Source: Novosphingobium sp. (lineage in GTDB: Bacteria > Pseudomonadota > Alphaproteobacteria > Sphingomonadales > Sphingomonadaceae). From it: 64,000 nucleotides of DNA. The stretch covers positions 1 through 64,000 of the forward strand of contig JAUYQH010000062.1 in NCBI GenBank assembly GCA_030697365.1, written 5' to 3'. This document shows, piece after piece, positions 37,316-47,065 of the stretch. Position numbers and translations under genes: made by a program. Below the pieces are notes generated by a model. That model did no database searches and was not told where the DNA came from. It saw nothing but the letters and a program-made list of their open reading frames with translations. The stretch's first letter is position 1. Every line of letters begins with the position of its first letter.

Positions 37316-39433
37316 TTACGCCGCCATAGGTTTTGCATGAATGAAGTTCGCGTTCATCTCTTCGGCGGAGACGGGATGACCGTAGTACCAACCTTGCATG
37401 AACGAACACCCTGCGGCCGTAAGGATCGCCGCCTGGGCCTTGGTTTCGACCCCTTCGGCAAGGATCGGCAGGTTGAGGGCACGGCACAACGACATAATTG
37501 CCGTGAGCACATCGATTGCGTTTCGATCAAAGCTGAGATTTTCTACCAGCGACCGGTCGATTTTGACGAGGTCGAGTTCGAACCGGCGCAAGTATCCGAT
37601 GCTGGCATAGCCCGTTCCGAAGTCGTCAAGCGCGATGCGGATTTGCAACTTGCGCAGTCGCGAGATGATCTCTTCCGCCAACTCGGGCCGACGCAGCAAA
37701 TAGGTTTCGGTGATTTCGAACTCGAGCCGTTCTGGCGGGAACCCGTGACGCTTCAGTGCCGCGCAGACGTCGTCGACCAGCGTCCGGTCCCAGAACTGTG
37801 CAGGCGAGAGATTCACCGCCAGGCCAACTGGCCAGTCCCGCGCAGCCGCGCATGCCGTGTCGAGAATGAAACGGCCAAGTTCGACGATCAGCCCGCTTTC
37901 TTCCGCAATCGGGATGAACACATCGGGAGAGATCGCGCCTTTCGTGGGGTGCGACCAGCGGGCGAGTGCTTCGACCGACACCATTGCATTGTCACGGGCT
38001 GATACGATCGGCTGATATACCACGGTGATCTCGCCGGCGGTGATCGCATGACGCAGGTCGATTTCAAGTTGCTTGCGCTCGCTGCGGCCCGTCTCCATCG
38101 CGGAATCGTAGAACGACCATCCATCGCGTCCTCGCGCTTTCGAGGCATACATGGCCACATCCGCGTGGCGGATAACATCTTCGTAGTCATCGTTCTGACT
38201 GGAAGCGATTCCGATGCTGACGCCGATGACGATCGGCTCACCGCCCAACTCATGCGGCTCGCCAACCGCCGCCACAAGACGCGCGGCCACCATCCCGATG
38301 CGATCGCTGGAAAACGTCCCATCCAGGGTCAAAGCGAACTCATCCCCGCCTAATCGGGCAAGGAAGCCCTGCGGCGGAATGTGCCGCTGAAGCCTTTCCC
38401 CGGTCCGGCACAGCAGCTTGTCACCGACCCCATGACCGAAGGTGTCGTTGACATCCTTGAACCCGTCGAGGTCCATATAGAGCAAAGTGTATGATTCATC
38501 GGAGCGAGACAGGCGGAGCAGTTCGTCAGTGAATGCGCGGCGGTTCGGCAGCCCGGTCAGAGAATCGCGACTGGCAAGGTAGAGCGCCTTGGTCTCGCTG
38601 GCACGAAGTTGGGCTGACGCCCGGCGCGCCTGGATCAGGACCCCTGCTGCAATAGCGAAGATCGCCAAGCCGAACGTGATAAGCCAGGGGAGAGTCCGCT
38701 GCCGAAGACGATCGCCCGGTTTCAATGGCGTCCACGTCAGGAAGCCCGCAGACTGGCCATCGAATGTCCGCAGCTTCCAGATGCCGACGCCATTGCCTTG
38801 CGTGGGTTGCAAGGCAAGGCTGGGGTTGGTGGCTGCTTTGGTAAGCCCATTCAGGACCTTGCCGTCGATGAGCTTGGTCGTCACCAGAAAGCGCTCGATT
38901 GCGGGGAGCGGCGTGGAACCGGGCGTGTGTGATCGGATTTTCGAAATGCCGAAAAGCAGCGGCCCGCGTGGCGAAACGCTGACACCGACGATAGGTTCGA
39001 TTGGGGAAGACCGCGTCATCATCATCAGGTCTGCGGCATTGCGATACCCACGTCCCAGGAATTCGACGGGATCGGCTTCGACGACATTGCCATCGATCGA
39101 AGCGAAGATCGCCCGGCCTTGCGCATCGGTGATGAAGACCATCTCGAAGTGATATTGGTCGTGCAAATAATCGGCTATGTTGATCTTCGCCCACGCCCGG
39201 TCGAATGTCACGAGCAGCTTGCTTGCCGCGTCGTCCCAAACCGAGAACACCTTCGCAGTCGTGGCCATGGCTTCCATTTCCGCGGTAAGGGCCGCCCTGA
39301 CCCGATCGCGTTCATTGAGCGTTTCGGCTTCGTTTTGCAGCGCGGTCAGCCAGAGCAGGCCCCCCGCCAACGCCCCAAGCGCACTTGCCACTAACACGAT
39401 CATGGGAAACAAGTATTGAAAACGAAAAGTCAT
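37316..39433 (-). CDS. CHASE4-GGDEF-EAL cyclic-di-GMP protein
   Basis: This is a membrane sensor that probably makes and/or degrades cyclic di-GMP. The 705-residue protein has a first helix (residues about 5-30), a periplasmic CHASE4 domain (VFSVWDDAASKLLVTFDRAW, FITDAQGRAIFASIDGNVVE), a second helix near 255, then GGDEF (ARLGGDEFALTLDG) and EAL (VEALARWSHP, DDFGTGYASIGYL, AEGVETKAQA) domains, both with their key residues. The ATG at 39433 was preferred to one seven codons upstream. It is monocistronic. Confidence 0.92.
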   Translation of the reverse strand: MTFRFQYLFPMIVLVASALGALAGGLLWLTALQNEAETLNERDRVRAALTAEMEAMATTAKVFSVWDDAASKLLVTFDRAWAKINIADYLHDQYHFEMVFITDAQGRAIFASIDGNVVEADPVEFLGRGYRNAADLMMMTRSSPIEPIVGVSVSPRGPLLFGISKIRSHTPGSTPLPAIERFLVTTKLIDGKVLNGLTKAATNPSLALQPTQGNGVGIWKLRTFDGQSAGFLTWTPLKPGDRLRQRTLPWLITFGLAIFAIAAGVLIQARRASAQLRASETKALYLASRDSLTGLPNRRAFTDELLRLSRSDESYTLLYMDLDGFKDVNDTFGHGVGDKLLCRTGERLQRHIPPQGFLARLGGDEFALTLDGTFSSDRIGMVAARLVAAVGEPHELGGEPIVIGVSIGIASSQNDDYEDVIRHADVAMYASKARGRDGWSFYDSAMETGRSERKQLEIDLRHAITAGEITVVYQPIVSARDNAMVSVEALARWSHPTKGAISPDVFIPIAEESGLIVELGRFILDTACAAARDWPVGLAVNLSPAQFWDRTLVDDVCAALKRHGFPPERLEFEITETYLLRRPELAEEIISRLRKLQIRIALDDFGTGYASIGYLRRFELDLVKIDRSLVENLSFDRNAIDVLTAIMSLCRALNLPILAEGVETKAQAAILTAAGCSFMQGWYYGHPVSAEEMNANFIHAKPMAA

Positions 39434-39683
39434 CTCGTTCGGTCCAGCGTGCAAAATTTTGGTTTGTTGCTCGTCGGGCTATCTATATTCTCGTTTAAAG
39501 TTCGATCCGAACCTTCTAGGTAGTTTGCGCAGTTCGAGATAATTTAATTATCGGTTTGCGCACGCAGGCTTCCGCCATGGTCGATTTTTTTTGGCCATAG
39601 GGGCCGACGCTGCCGACAGCGGACGGGCGTGCGGATGGCTGTCGCCTGTTCAGCGGAATTGGGATACCGGGCCTTGTTTGCCC
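39434..39683. other. AT-rich intergenic stretch between two signalling genes
   Basis: The 250 bases upstream of the CHASE4-GGDEF-EAL gene include a clearly AT-rich part (39450-39560, with GATAATTTAATTATCGG containing the palindrome GATAATTTAATTATC). It should carry the promoter for the leftward gene. No gene was seen. Confidence 0.5.
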
Positions 39684-42395
39684 CTATTTCTCCGCCATAA
39701 CCCAAACCCCGTCCCAATCGTCTGGCGGCGGCTTTTTCGCGTACAGCCGTACCCGATCGCGATAGATCCTCGCCGGGCCATCCTTCGGATCGATCGCCAG
39801 GAGCTTGCCGAACGCCGCCTCGGCCTTGGCCCAATCCCTTGCGCTATAGGCGTGCAGCCCTTCGTCGTGGAGTTCGAGGATCGCGGCCAACCGGGCGTAG
39901 TTTTCGCCCGCGCGCCAGCCGACTGCTTCGAACACCGCGACCGGGCGGTCCTTGCCCTTGACCCGCAAGAGGTCGACCTCGCGCAACAGCGCCGGGGCCT
40001 TGAGCGCGGCGACGGTGAAGTCGGACAGCAGGATGCGCGTGCCGTAGAACTTGTTGGCGCTTTCCAGCCGGCTGGCGAGGTTCACCGCGTCGCCGATCAC
40101 GGTGTATTCCATCCGCTTGACCGAGCCGATGTTGCCCACGACGACGTCGCCGGTCGATAGCCCGACGCCGATCTCAAGCTCTTGCAGCCCTGCGCCGCGC
40201 TGGCGGACGTTGAATTCGCGCAACTTGCGCAGCATGTCGTTGGCCGCGGCGAGCGCGTTGTCGGGGTCTTCGGGCTTGGGGAACGGCGCGCCGAACAACG
40301 CCATGATCGCATCGCCGATGTACTTGTCGAGGATGCCGTGGTGGTCGAAGATCACGTCGACCATGTCGGTGAAATAGGCGTTGAGGACCGAAACCGTCTC
40401 GCGCGCGCCCAGCGTCTCGGCCATCTTGGTAAAGCCGCGTACGTCGGAGAACAGCACCGACACGGTCTGGTCCTTGCCCGAAAGCTCGGCCTCGCCGGCG
40501 GCGAGCAGTTCGTCCGCCACTTCGGCCGACATATAGCGCGCCATGGTCGAGCGGACGCGCTTTTCCTCGGTGATGTCCTCGACCACCAGCAGCGAGCCGA
40601 TCCGCTTGCCCGCGCCATCGATCAGCGGCGCGGCGGTGAGGTTGACGGTCGAGACCGTGCCGTCGCGGCGGGTCAGGTCGACGCCGACCGCGATGCTGGG
40701 CTGGCCGGTGGCAACGGTCTCACGCAGGTTCTGGAGGATCCAGCGGTTGGGGGTGGAAAGGAGGTCATCGAATTTCAGTCCGATGAACTGTTCGCGCGGC
40801 ATCCCGATTATCTTCACCAGCGGATCGTTGACGGTGACGATGTTGTTCTCGCTATCGAGCGACATGATCCCGTTGGAAATCGACTGGAGGATCGATTCGT
40901 TGTAGTTCTTGATGTTGAGCACGTCTTCGAACAGCCGCGCGTTTTCGAGGCTGACCGCGACTTGCGCGGCGAAGGCGCGCAGCCGCGCCTCGTCCTTGGC
41001 GGTGAACCCGCCGTCGCGCTTGTTGAGCACCTGGGCGACGCCGATCCGCCCGCCCGACTTGTTGACGATCGGCGCGCACAGGATCGAGCGGGTGACGAAC
41101 CCGGTGTCCTTGTCGATCTTCTGGCTGAAGCGCGGGTCGGCATAGGGATCGGCGATGTTCTCGGCCATGCCGCTGGTGAACACCGCGCCGGCAATCCCCT
41201 GGGTGCAAGGAATGCGGATCTCGCGGGTTTCGATTCCCCCGGCGTAGATCGAGACCAGCTCGTCGGTCTTGGGATCGTGGACGAACAGCGTCGAGCGTTC
41301 GGCGTTGAGCAGCTCGGCGGTGACTTCCATGATCCGCTCGATCAGCACCTCGAGCTGGAGCTCGCCCGCCAGGTCCGAGCTGATCGACAGGATCCGCTGC
41401 TCGTCGCGCAGCGAATCGACCATCAGGCTGAAGCCGCGGAACAGGTCGGCGTATTCGTCGGTGCTGATGACCTCGAGCTGGGCGTCGTCAAGCTTGCCGC
41501 TCTCGACCTTCTCCATCGCCTCGAGCATGCGCTTGGCCGACCGCGAGACGTCCTGCGCGGTCAGCAGCCCCATCGCGAAGGCGCCCGCGATGCACACCGT
41601 GATGACTGTCCCGATCCACGCCAGCAGCGGCACCATGCTCTCGCCGCCGAAGTTGAAATCGCCGGGCGAGACGATCCGCTGGACCTTGAACACGATCGAG
41701 GCGGCGAAGAAGATCAGCGGCAGCGAGGCGACTCCGATCGCCAGGTAGAGCAGCTTCTCGCGCAGCCTGATCGAGATGAGCCTGGCCTGCTTGTCGGGCG
41801 CAAGCTGTTCGCCCAGCCGCTGGCTGAGGCGGCGGATGACCGGTTCGATCTCGCGTCCGACCGAAAAGTATTCGAATATCGCGTGGGTCGGCGAGGCGAA
41901 GAAGATCACCGTCGCGCAGAACGCGCCGATCTGCCACCACTCGAAACCGGCATCGAACACCAGGTTGGAAACAAAGAAAGCAATCACCAGCAGGACCATC
42001 GCTATTGGTCCGTGGAACAGCGTGACGCGCAGGAACGCCAGCAGCGGCAAGTTCAGCGCCTGGACGATCCCGTTGCTGAGGACCTCGCGGTCGGGCAGCC
42101 CGTAATCGTCGAGCAGATCGAGCGCGCGGCTGATCGGGCGCAGCTGGTAGTGGATGAAGATGATGTCGAGCGTGGTGTAGATCGTCATCCCGATCGGGAT
42201 CATCGGCCCCCAGATCAGCCACTGCCCCAGGGTGAACTCGCCGCCGACGATGACCAGCATCAAGGTGACCGCGGCGGCGACGGTCGAGGCCAGCAGATAG
42301 AGCCACGAAACCCGGTAGAACAATGTGCGGGACGAGCGCCGGGGGACCGGCGACGCCGCGCGTCCTGCAGGCCTTATGGTGGGAAAGTGCAACAC
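39684..42395 (-). CDS. Membrane GAF-PAS class III adenylate/guanylate cyclase
   Basis: The protein probably makes cAMP or cGMP in response to signals. The likely 903-residue product (GTG start at 42395; the frame is open further up but runs into apaG) has about six N-terminal membrane helices, a HAMP-like linker (SAKRMLEAMEKVESGKLDDA), a GAF domain (about 430-580, FVHDPKTDELVSIYAGGIET), a PAS domain (ILQSISNGIMSLDSENNIVT) and a cyclase domain with the two metal aspartates in VLFSDVRGFT and KYIGDAIMALFG plus VIGDAVNLASRLES. A TPR-like C-terminal tail follows. The start is uncertain. Confidence 0.88.
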   Translation of the reverse strand: MLHFPTIRPAGRAASPVPRRSSRTLFYRVSWLYLLASTVAAAVTLMLVIVGGEFTLGQWLIWGPMIPIGMTIYTTLDIIFIHYQLRPISRALDLLDDYGLPDREVLSNGIVQALNLPLLAFLRVTLFHGPIAMVLLVIAFFVSNLVFDAGFEWWQIGAFCATVIFFASPTHAIFEYFSVGREIEPVIRRLSQRLGEQLAPDKQARLISIRLREKLLYLAIGVASLPLIFFAASIVFKVQRIVSPGDFNFGGESMVPLLAWIGTVITVCIAGAFAMGLLTAQDVSRSAKRMLEAMEKVESGKLDDAQLEVISTDEYADLFRGFSLMVDSLRDEQRILSISSDLAGELQLEVLIERIMEVTAELLNAERSTLFVHDPKTDELVSIYAGGIETREIRIPCTQGIAGAVFTSGMAENIADPYADPRFSQKIDKDTGFVTRSILCAPIVNKSGGRIGVAQVLNKRDGGFTAKDEARLRAFAAQVAVSLENARLFEDVLNIKNYNESILQSISNGIMSLDSENNIVTVNDPLVKIIGMPREQFIGLKFDDLLSTPNRWILQNLRETVATGQPSIAVGVDLTRRDGTVSTVNLTAAPLIDGAGKRIGSLLVVEDITEEKRVRSTMARYMSAEVADELLAAGEAELSGKDQTVSVLFSDVRGFTKMAETLGARETVSVLNAYFTDMVDVIFDHHGILDKYIGDAIMALFGAPFPKPEDPDNALAAANDMLRKLREFNVRQRGAGLQELEIGVGLSTGDVVVGNIGSVKRMEYTVIGDAVNLASRLESANKFYGTRILLSDFTVAALKAPALLREVDLLRVKGKDRPVAVFEAVGWRAGENYARLAAILELHDEGLHAYSARDWAKAEAAFGKLLAIDPKDGPARIYRDRVRLYAKKPPPDDWDGVWVMAEK

Positions 42396-42537
42396 TTGAG
42401 CCCCCGCTGCTGCGCGGCAAGCTATCACAAACCGCGCGTTACGGAACCCGAAAGCGCATCGCTCCGCCGTTTTCACCCCAGACCAAGCCTTTTCAAGACA
42501 TTGTCCGCCCGCCCGTTTAGGGTTAGGCTGGGGCGTA

Positions 42538-42936
42538 ATGAAAGAACTGTTCCAGCATGCCGCCGTCACCGACGGGGTCACCGTGCGCGTCGCGGTCAAC
42601 TTCCTCCCCGAACAGTCGCGGGTGGAGGCGGGCAAGTGGTTCTGGGTCTATCACATCCGGATCGAGAACGGCTCGGACCAGCCGGTCCAGCTGGTTACCC
42701 GCCACTGGCGGATCACCGACGGCCGCGGCATGGTCAACTTCGTCGACGGCGAAGGCGTGGTCGGCGAACAGCCGCTGCTCAAGCCCGGCCAGAGCCACGA
42801 TTATGTGAGCGGCTGCCCGCTGGCGACGCACCACGGGAGCATGGAGGGGCATTATACGATGCGCCGCGCCGACGGGAAGCTGATCGAGGTGGCGATCCCG
42901 TTCTTTCCGTTAGCCGCGCCTGCCACGGCGGGCTAA
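42538..42936 (+). CDS. apaG: ApaG domain protein
   Basis: ApaG is a small beta-sandwich protein linked to Co2+/Mg2+ homeostasis and to metabolism of Ap4A in enterobacteria; its biochemical role is unsettled. The 132-residue product matches the family: VRVAVNFLPEQSRVEAGKWF, WVYHIRIENGSDQPVQLVTR, HWRITDGRGMVNFVDGEGVV, GEQPLLKPGQSHDYVSGCPL and GSMEGHYTMRRADGKLIEVA. It is followed closely by a LysR regulator gene. Confidence 0.95.
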   Translation: MKELFQHAAVTDGVTVRVAVNFLPEQSRVEAGKWFWVYHIRIENGSDQPVQLVTRHWRITDGRGMVNFVDGEGVVGEQPLLKPGQSHDYVSGCPLATHHGSMEGHYTMRRADGKLIEVAIPFFPLAAPATAG

Positions 42937-42949
42937 GCGCGCCCACGCA

Positions 42950-43744
42950 ATGAAGCGCACCCACCTTCCCCTCAACGGTTTGCGCGTGCTCGATGCGGCG
43001 GCGCGGCATTTGTCGTTTACGCGCGCGGCGGACGAACTGGCGGTGACCCCCGCCGCGGTCGGGCAGCAGATCCGCGCGCTCGAGGATTTGCTCGGCGTGG
43101 TGCTGTTCCGTCGGACGCCCAAGGGGCTCGAGCTGACCGGCGAGGCGATGGCCGGGCTCGATCCGCTGCGCGAGGGGTTCCTGCGCTTCGAGGAGGCGGT
43201 CCAGGCGATCCAGGCGGGGCAATCGAGCCACGTCTATACGATCGCGGTGCCGCGCGATTTCCTCGGGCTGTGGCTCGCGCCGCGGCTGGCGAGTTTCCGC
43301 CGCGACAACCCGCAAGTGCGTTTCGCGCTGGTCGCGGGCGATGCCGAGCTCGACTTCACCGAGGCCAACCTCGATCTCGCGATTCGTTTCGGCGAGGGGC
43401 CGGGCGAGTTGGAGGGCGTGGCGCTGGGCGATACCGACCGGGTGACCGTTGCGCCGGTGGATGGTGACTCCGCGGCGTGGATCGGCTGGCCCGGCGACGC
43501 TTCGCCCGATGGCGAAGAACCGACGCTCGCCGTCGCCGACGCCGGGCTGGCGATCTCCGCCGCCGCTGCGGGACTCGGCCGCGCGCGGGCGCCCGCGCTC
43601 CTCGCCGATGCCGCGCTGGCGGCCGGGCAGCGCATTGTTCTGGGGACGCGCGAAGCCTGCCGCCGCGGCTATTGGCTGGTCGCGCCGACCCCGCAGTGGC
43701 GCCAGAAGAAGGTCAAGGCGCTGGTGGGTTTCCTGACCTCCTAG
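42950..43744 (+). CDS. LysR-family regulator (GcvA-like)
   Basis: The 264-residue protein has the LysR winged helix-turn-helix (LNGLRVLDAAARHLSFTRAA, DELAVTPAAVGQQIRALEDL) and a shortened effector-binding domain (YTIAVPRDFLGLWLAPRLAS, DLAIRFGEG). The text is closest to the GcvA/AmpR group. It starts 13 bases after apaG and converges with putA with a four-base overlap, so regulation of proline use is possible but not shown. Confidence 0.88.
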   Translation: MKRTHLPLNGLRVLDAAARHLSFTRAADELAVTPAAVGQQIRALEDLLGVVLFRRTPKGLELTGEAMAGLDPLREGFLRFEEAVQAIQAGQSSHVYTIAVPRDFLGLWLAPRLASFRRDNPQVRFALVAGDAELDFTEANLDLAIRFGEGPGELEGVALGDTDRVTVAPVDGDSAAWIGWPGDASPDGEEPTLAVADAGLAISAAAAGLGRARAPALLADAALAAGQRIVLGTREACRRGYWLVAPTPQWRQKKVKALVGFLTS

Positions 43745-46700
43745 CCGACATCGCCCGCCATCAAGCTCGCGTTGCCCCCCGCCGCGGTGGTGTCGATGCA
43801 GACCACGCGCTCGGTGGCGAAGCGCGCGACGTAGTTGGGGCCGCCCGCCTTGGGCCCGGTCCCCGACAGCCCCTCGCCGCCGAACGGCTGGCTTTCGACC
43901 ACCGCGCCGATCTGGTTGCGGTTGACGTAGAGATTGCCGACTTTGGCATGCGCCTGAACGAAGGCGCGAGTCGCGTCGATCCGGCTGTGGAGGCCCAGCG
44001 TCAGGCCGTAACCCGCGGCGTTGATCGCCTCGAGCGCCGTGCCCAGCTCGCCCGCGGCGAACCGCGCGACGTGGAGCACGGGGCCGAAGTTTTCCTTCCG
44101 AAGATCGGCGATGCTGTCGATCTCGATGATCGTCGGGGGGACGAAGTGGCCGTTTTTGGCCATCGCGGGGAGCTTGAGTTGCCAGACGCGCCGCCCGGCT
44201 TTCTTCATCCGCGCGATGTGCGTTTCGAGACCATGCCTGGCCTCGGCATCGATAACCGGGCCGACATCGGTTGTCAGCACCTCGGGATCGCCGATCACCA
44301 GCGCCTCCATCCCGCCGCGGATCATCGCCAGCATGGCGTCGGCGACGTCCTCCTGGAGATAGAGCACGCGCAGCGCCGAACAGCGCTGTCCGGCCGACTG
44401 GAACGCGCTCGCCAGCACGTCGCGGGTGACCTGTTCGGGCAGCGCCGAGCTATCGACCAGCATCGCGTTCTGCCCGCCGGTCTCTGCGATCAGTTGAGCG
44501 ATCGGTCCGTCGCGATTGGCCAGCGCGCGGTTGATGGTCCGCGCGGTGTCGGTCGATCCGGTGAAGGCGATCCCGGCCACCAGCGGATGCGCGGTGATCG
44601 CAGCGCCCACGCGGCCGTCGCCGGGCAGCACCTGGATGACCCCGTCCGGGATGCCTGCCTGATGGCACAGCCGCACCGCCAGCGCGCCGAGCAGCGGGGT
44701 CTGTTCGGCGGGCTTGGCCAGCACGGTGTTGCCCGCGGCGAGCGCGGCGGCGGCGGGGCCGATGAAGATCGCGAGCGGGAAGTTCCACGGGGCGATCGTC
44801 GCGAACACTCCGCGACCGTGGAGGCTCAGGCGGTTGGTCTCGCCGGTGGGTCCGGGAAGAGGAGTATCATGGGTGAACAGTCGCCGGGCTTCGCTGGCGT
44901 AGAAACGGAGGAAATCGACCGCCTCGCGCAGTTCGAGCACTGCGTCGGGGAGGGTTTTTCCGGCTTCGCGGCAGCACAGGCTCAGGATTTCGTCGGCGTG
45001 GCCTTCGAAGGCATCGGCGGCCTTGTCGAGCAGCGCGGCGCGATGCTCCCCGCCCAATGCGTCCCAGCCGGGCTGGGCGGCGGCCGCGCGGTGCGCGGCG
45101 AGGTCGACGTCGTCGGGGGTCGCATCGAGGCAGTGGCCGACGAGGCGCGACTGGTCGTGCGGCGAATGAATCGCGCGACCTAAGCCCCTCCCCTTCAGGG
45201 GAGGGGTTGGGGTGGGGGCTATCGATTTACTCGGCGTCGCGTCTGACGGAGAGCCCCCACCCCCAACCCCTCCCCTGAAGGGGAGGGGCTTTGCCTCCCA
45301 CACTCTCTCCCTCAGCGCCTCCAGCCGCACCAGAAGCGGCTCGCGCACCAGCGGGTCCGCCAGATCGATCCCCGCGCTGTTCGCCCGACCGGGAAAAATG
45401 TCCCGCGGCCATGGAATCACCGGATTGCGGCGCGGCTCCAGCGCCTCGAGCTCGGTCACGGGATCGCCGGTCAACTCGGCTACGGGGACTTCGGCGTCGG
45501 CCATGCGGTTGACGAAACTGGAGTTGGCGCCGTTTTCGAGCAGGCGGCGGACGAGGTAGGCGAGCAGGTCCTTGTGCCCGCCGACGGGCGCGTAGATTCG
45601 CACAGGCGTCCGCGCGTTGCCTTCGGTTTTTGCCAGCTCGGCATAGATTTCCTCGCCCATCCCGTGAAGCCGCTGGAATTCGAACTGCGCGCTAGGCCCG
45701 GCGAGCGCCTTGATTGCGCCGATGGTGATGGCGTTGTGCGTGGCGAACGCGGGGTAGACCGCATCGGGCGCGGCGAGCAGCTTCGCGGCGCAGGCGAGGT
45801 ACGAGACATCGGTCGCAACCTTGCGGGTGAACACCGGGAAATCTGCGAACCCGCCGACTTGCGAGTGCTTGATCTCGCTGTCCCAATAGGCACCCTTCAC
45901 CAGCCGGACCATGATCCGCCGGTTGTGCGCACAGGCGAGAGCGATGACCCAGTCGACCAGTGGGACCGCGCGTTTGGAGTACGCCTGAAGCGCCAAGCCG
46001 AAGCCTTGCCAGCCGCTCGTAAACAGCTCTTTGTCCGCAACCAGCGCGGCGATCAGGTCCATGCTCAGCTCGAGCCGCTCGGCTTCCTCGGCGTCGATGG
46101 TGAAATGGATGTCGGCATCACGCGCCTTGCCGGCGAGGTCCTTGAGCACCGGCAGCAGCGCGGCCTTGGCCGCATCGGCGTGGAGGAAATCGTAACGCGG
46201 GTGGAGCGCCGACAGCTTGACCGAGATCCCGGGCGAGCGGACCACGCCCGGATGGCCATTGGCCCTCGCCTCGCGCGCGATGCGGTCGAGCGCGGCGGCG
46301 TAGCTCAGCCGGTAGCGTTCGGCATCGGCAAACGTCATCGCCGCTTCGCCGAGCATGTCGAAGCTGTGGCTCAGCCCGCGCGCGCGCTCGGGCGCAGCCC
46401 GCGCCAGCGCCTCGTCGATCGTCCGCCCGAACACGAACTGGCCGCCCAGAATCTTCATCGCTTGCAACGTCGCGGTGCGGATCACCGGTTCGCCCAGCCG
46501 CCCCACCGCGCGCTTGAGGCTGGCTCCCAACCCGCTCGCTTCGGCACGCCGCTGGTCGAGCACGCGCCCCGTCAGCATCAGCGAAAAAGTCGCGGCGTTG
46601 ACGAACGTCGAGGAGCTGTCGCCGAGATGCTCGGTCCAGTCGATCCCGCCCAATTTGTCGTGGATCAGAGCATCGGCGGTGGCCGCGTCGGGCACGCGCA

Positions 46701-46950
46701 GCAGCGCCTCGGCCAGGCACATCAGCGCGATGCCTTCGTCGGTGCCGAGGCCGTAGGCGTGGAGGAACGCATCGAGCCCCGATGCTTTTCGTGCCCTCGC
46801 CCCTTCGACCAGCTGCACGGCGAGCTTTGCCGCCTGCCCGTGGACCGCACGGGCGGGCCCGGCCTGGCGCAGGCGCTCGGCGATGCAGGCCTCTTCGTCC
46901 TGGCGGTAGGCGGCGCGCAAGGCGGTGCGATCGGGTTCGGCGACGGGCAA
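43741..46950 (-). CDS. putA: Bifunctional proline dehydrogenase / P5C dehydrogenase with in-frame repeat
   Basis: PutA oxidises proline to glutamate in two steps. The 1069-residue protein has the FAD-dependent PRODH barrel (ISVKLSALHPRYDF, RLVKGAYWDSEIKHSQVGG, FATHNAITIGAIKAL, RIYAPVGGHKDLLAYLVRRL) and the aldehyde dehydrogenase half (APWNFPLAIFIGPAAAALAA, GIAFTGSTDTAR, catalytic Cys in FQSAGQRCSALRVLYLQEDV). No N-terminal ribbon-helix-helix DNA-binding domain is visible. Between the halves, residues about 553-589 are translated from a long palindromic repeat (45184-45289) in frame. The start is TTG, with a stop codon not far upstream in frame. Confidence 0.95.
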   Translation of the reverse strand: MPVAEPDRTALRAAYRQDEEACIAERLRQAGPARAVHGQAAKLAVQLVEGARARKASGLDAFLHAYGLGTDEGIALMCLAEALLRVPDAATADALIHDKLGGIDWTEHLGDSSSTFVNAATFSLMLTGRVLDQRRAEASGLGASLKRAVGRLGEPVIRTATLQAMKILGGQFVFGRTIDEALARAAPERARGLSHSFDMLGEAAMTFADAERYRLSYAAALDRIAREARANGHPGVVRSPGISVKLSALHPRYDFLHADAAKAALLPVLKDLAGKARDADIHFTIDAEEAERLELSMDLIAALVADKELFTSGWQGFGLALQAYSKRAVPLVDWVIALACAHNRRIMVRLVKGAYWDSEIKHSQVGGFADFPVFTRKVATDVSYLACAAKLLAAPDAVYPAFATHNAITIGAIKALAGPSAQFEFQRLHGMGEEIYAELAKTEGNARTPVRIYAPVGGHKDLLAYLVRRLLENGANSSFVNRMADAEVPVAELTGDPVTELEALEPRRNPVIPWPRDIFPGRANSAGIDLADPLVREPLLVRLEALRERVWEAKPLPFRGGVGGGGSPSDATPSKSIAPTPTPPLKGRGLGRAIHSPHDQSRLVGHCLDATPDDVDLAAHRAAAAQPGWDALGGEHRAALLDKAADAFEGHADEILSLCCREAGKTLPDAVLELREAVDFLRFYASEARRLFTHDTPLPGPTGETNRLSLHGRGVFATIAPWNFPLAIFIGPAAAALAAGNTVLAKPAEQTPLLGALAVRLCHQAGIPDGVIQVLPGDGRVGAAITAHPLVAGIAFTGSTDTARTINRALANRDGPIAQLIAETGGQNAMLVDSSALPEQVTRDVLASAFQSAGQRCSALRVLYLQEDVADAMLAMIRGGMEALVIGDPEVLTTDVGPVIDAEARHGLETHIARMKKAGRRVWQLKLPAMAKNGHFVPPTIIEIDSIADLRKENFGPVLHVARFAAGELGTALEAINAAGYGLTLGLHSRIDATRAFVQAHAKVGNLYVNRNQIGAVVESQPFGGEGLSGTGPKAGGPNYVARFATERVVCIDTTAAGGNASLMAGDVG
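45184..45289. repeat. Palindromic repeat inserted in frame in putA
   Basis: Two arms of 37 and 38 bases (45184-45220 and 45252-45289) are exact inverted copies apart from one extra C, separated by 31 bases. Each arm contains the CCCCTCCCC-TTCA-GGGGAGGGG hairpin. The unit is near-identical in its arms to the one at 4842-4941. In putA it is open in the coding frame and adds a Gly/Pro/Ser-rich peptide (from KPLPFRGGVGGGG to PTPPLKGRGL). Confidence 0.95.
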
Positions 46951-47065
46951 GGTGGTTACTTTCGCAACGGGTTTTGCCGCCCATGCACCAGCCGCGGTGC
47001 GCCTTCAACCAGCCGTGGCGCAAACCCGCGTTGCCCTGCGGCTTTCAGGGGCTAAAGGGACGGTC

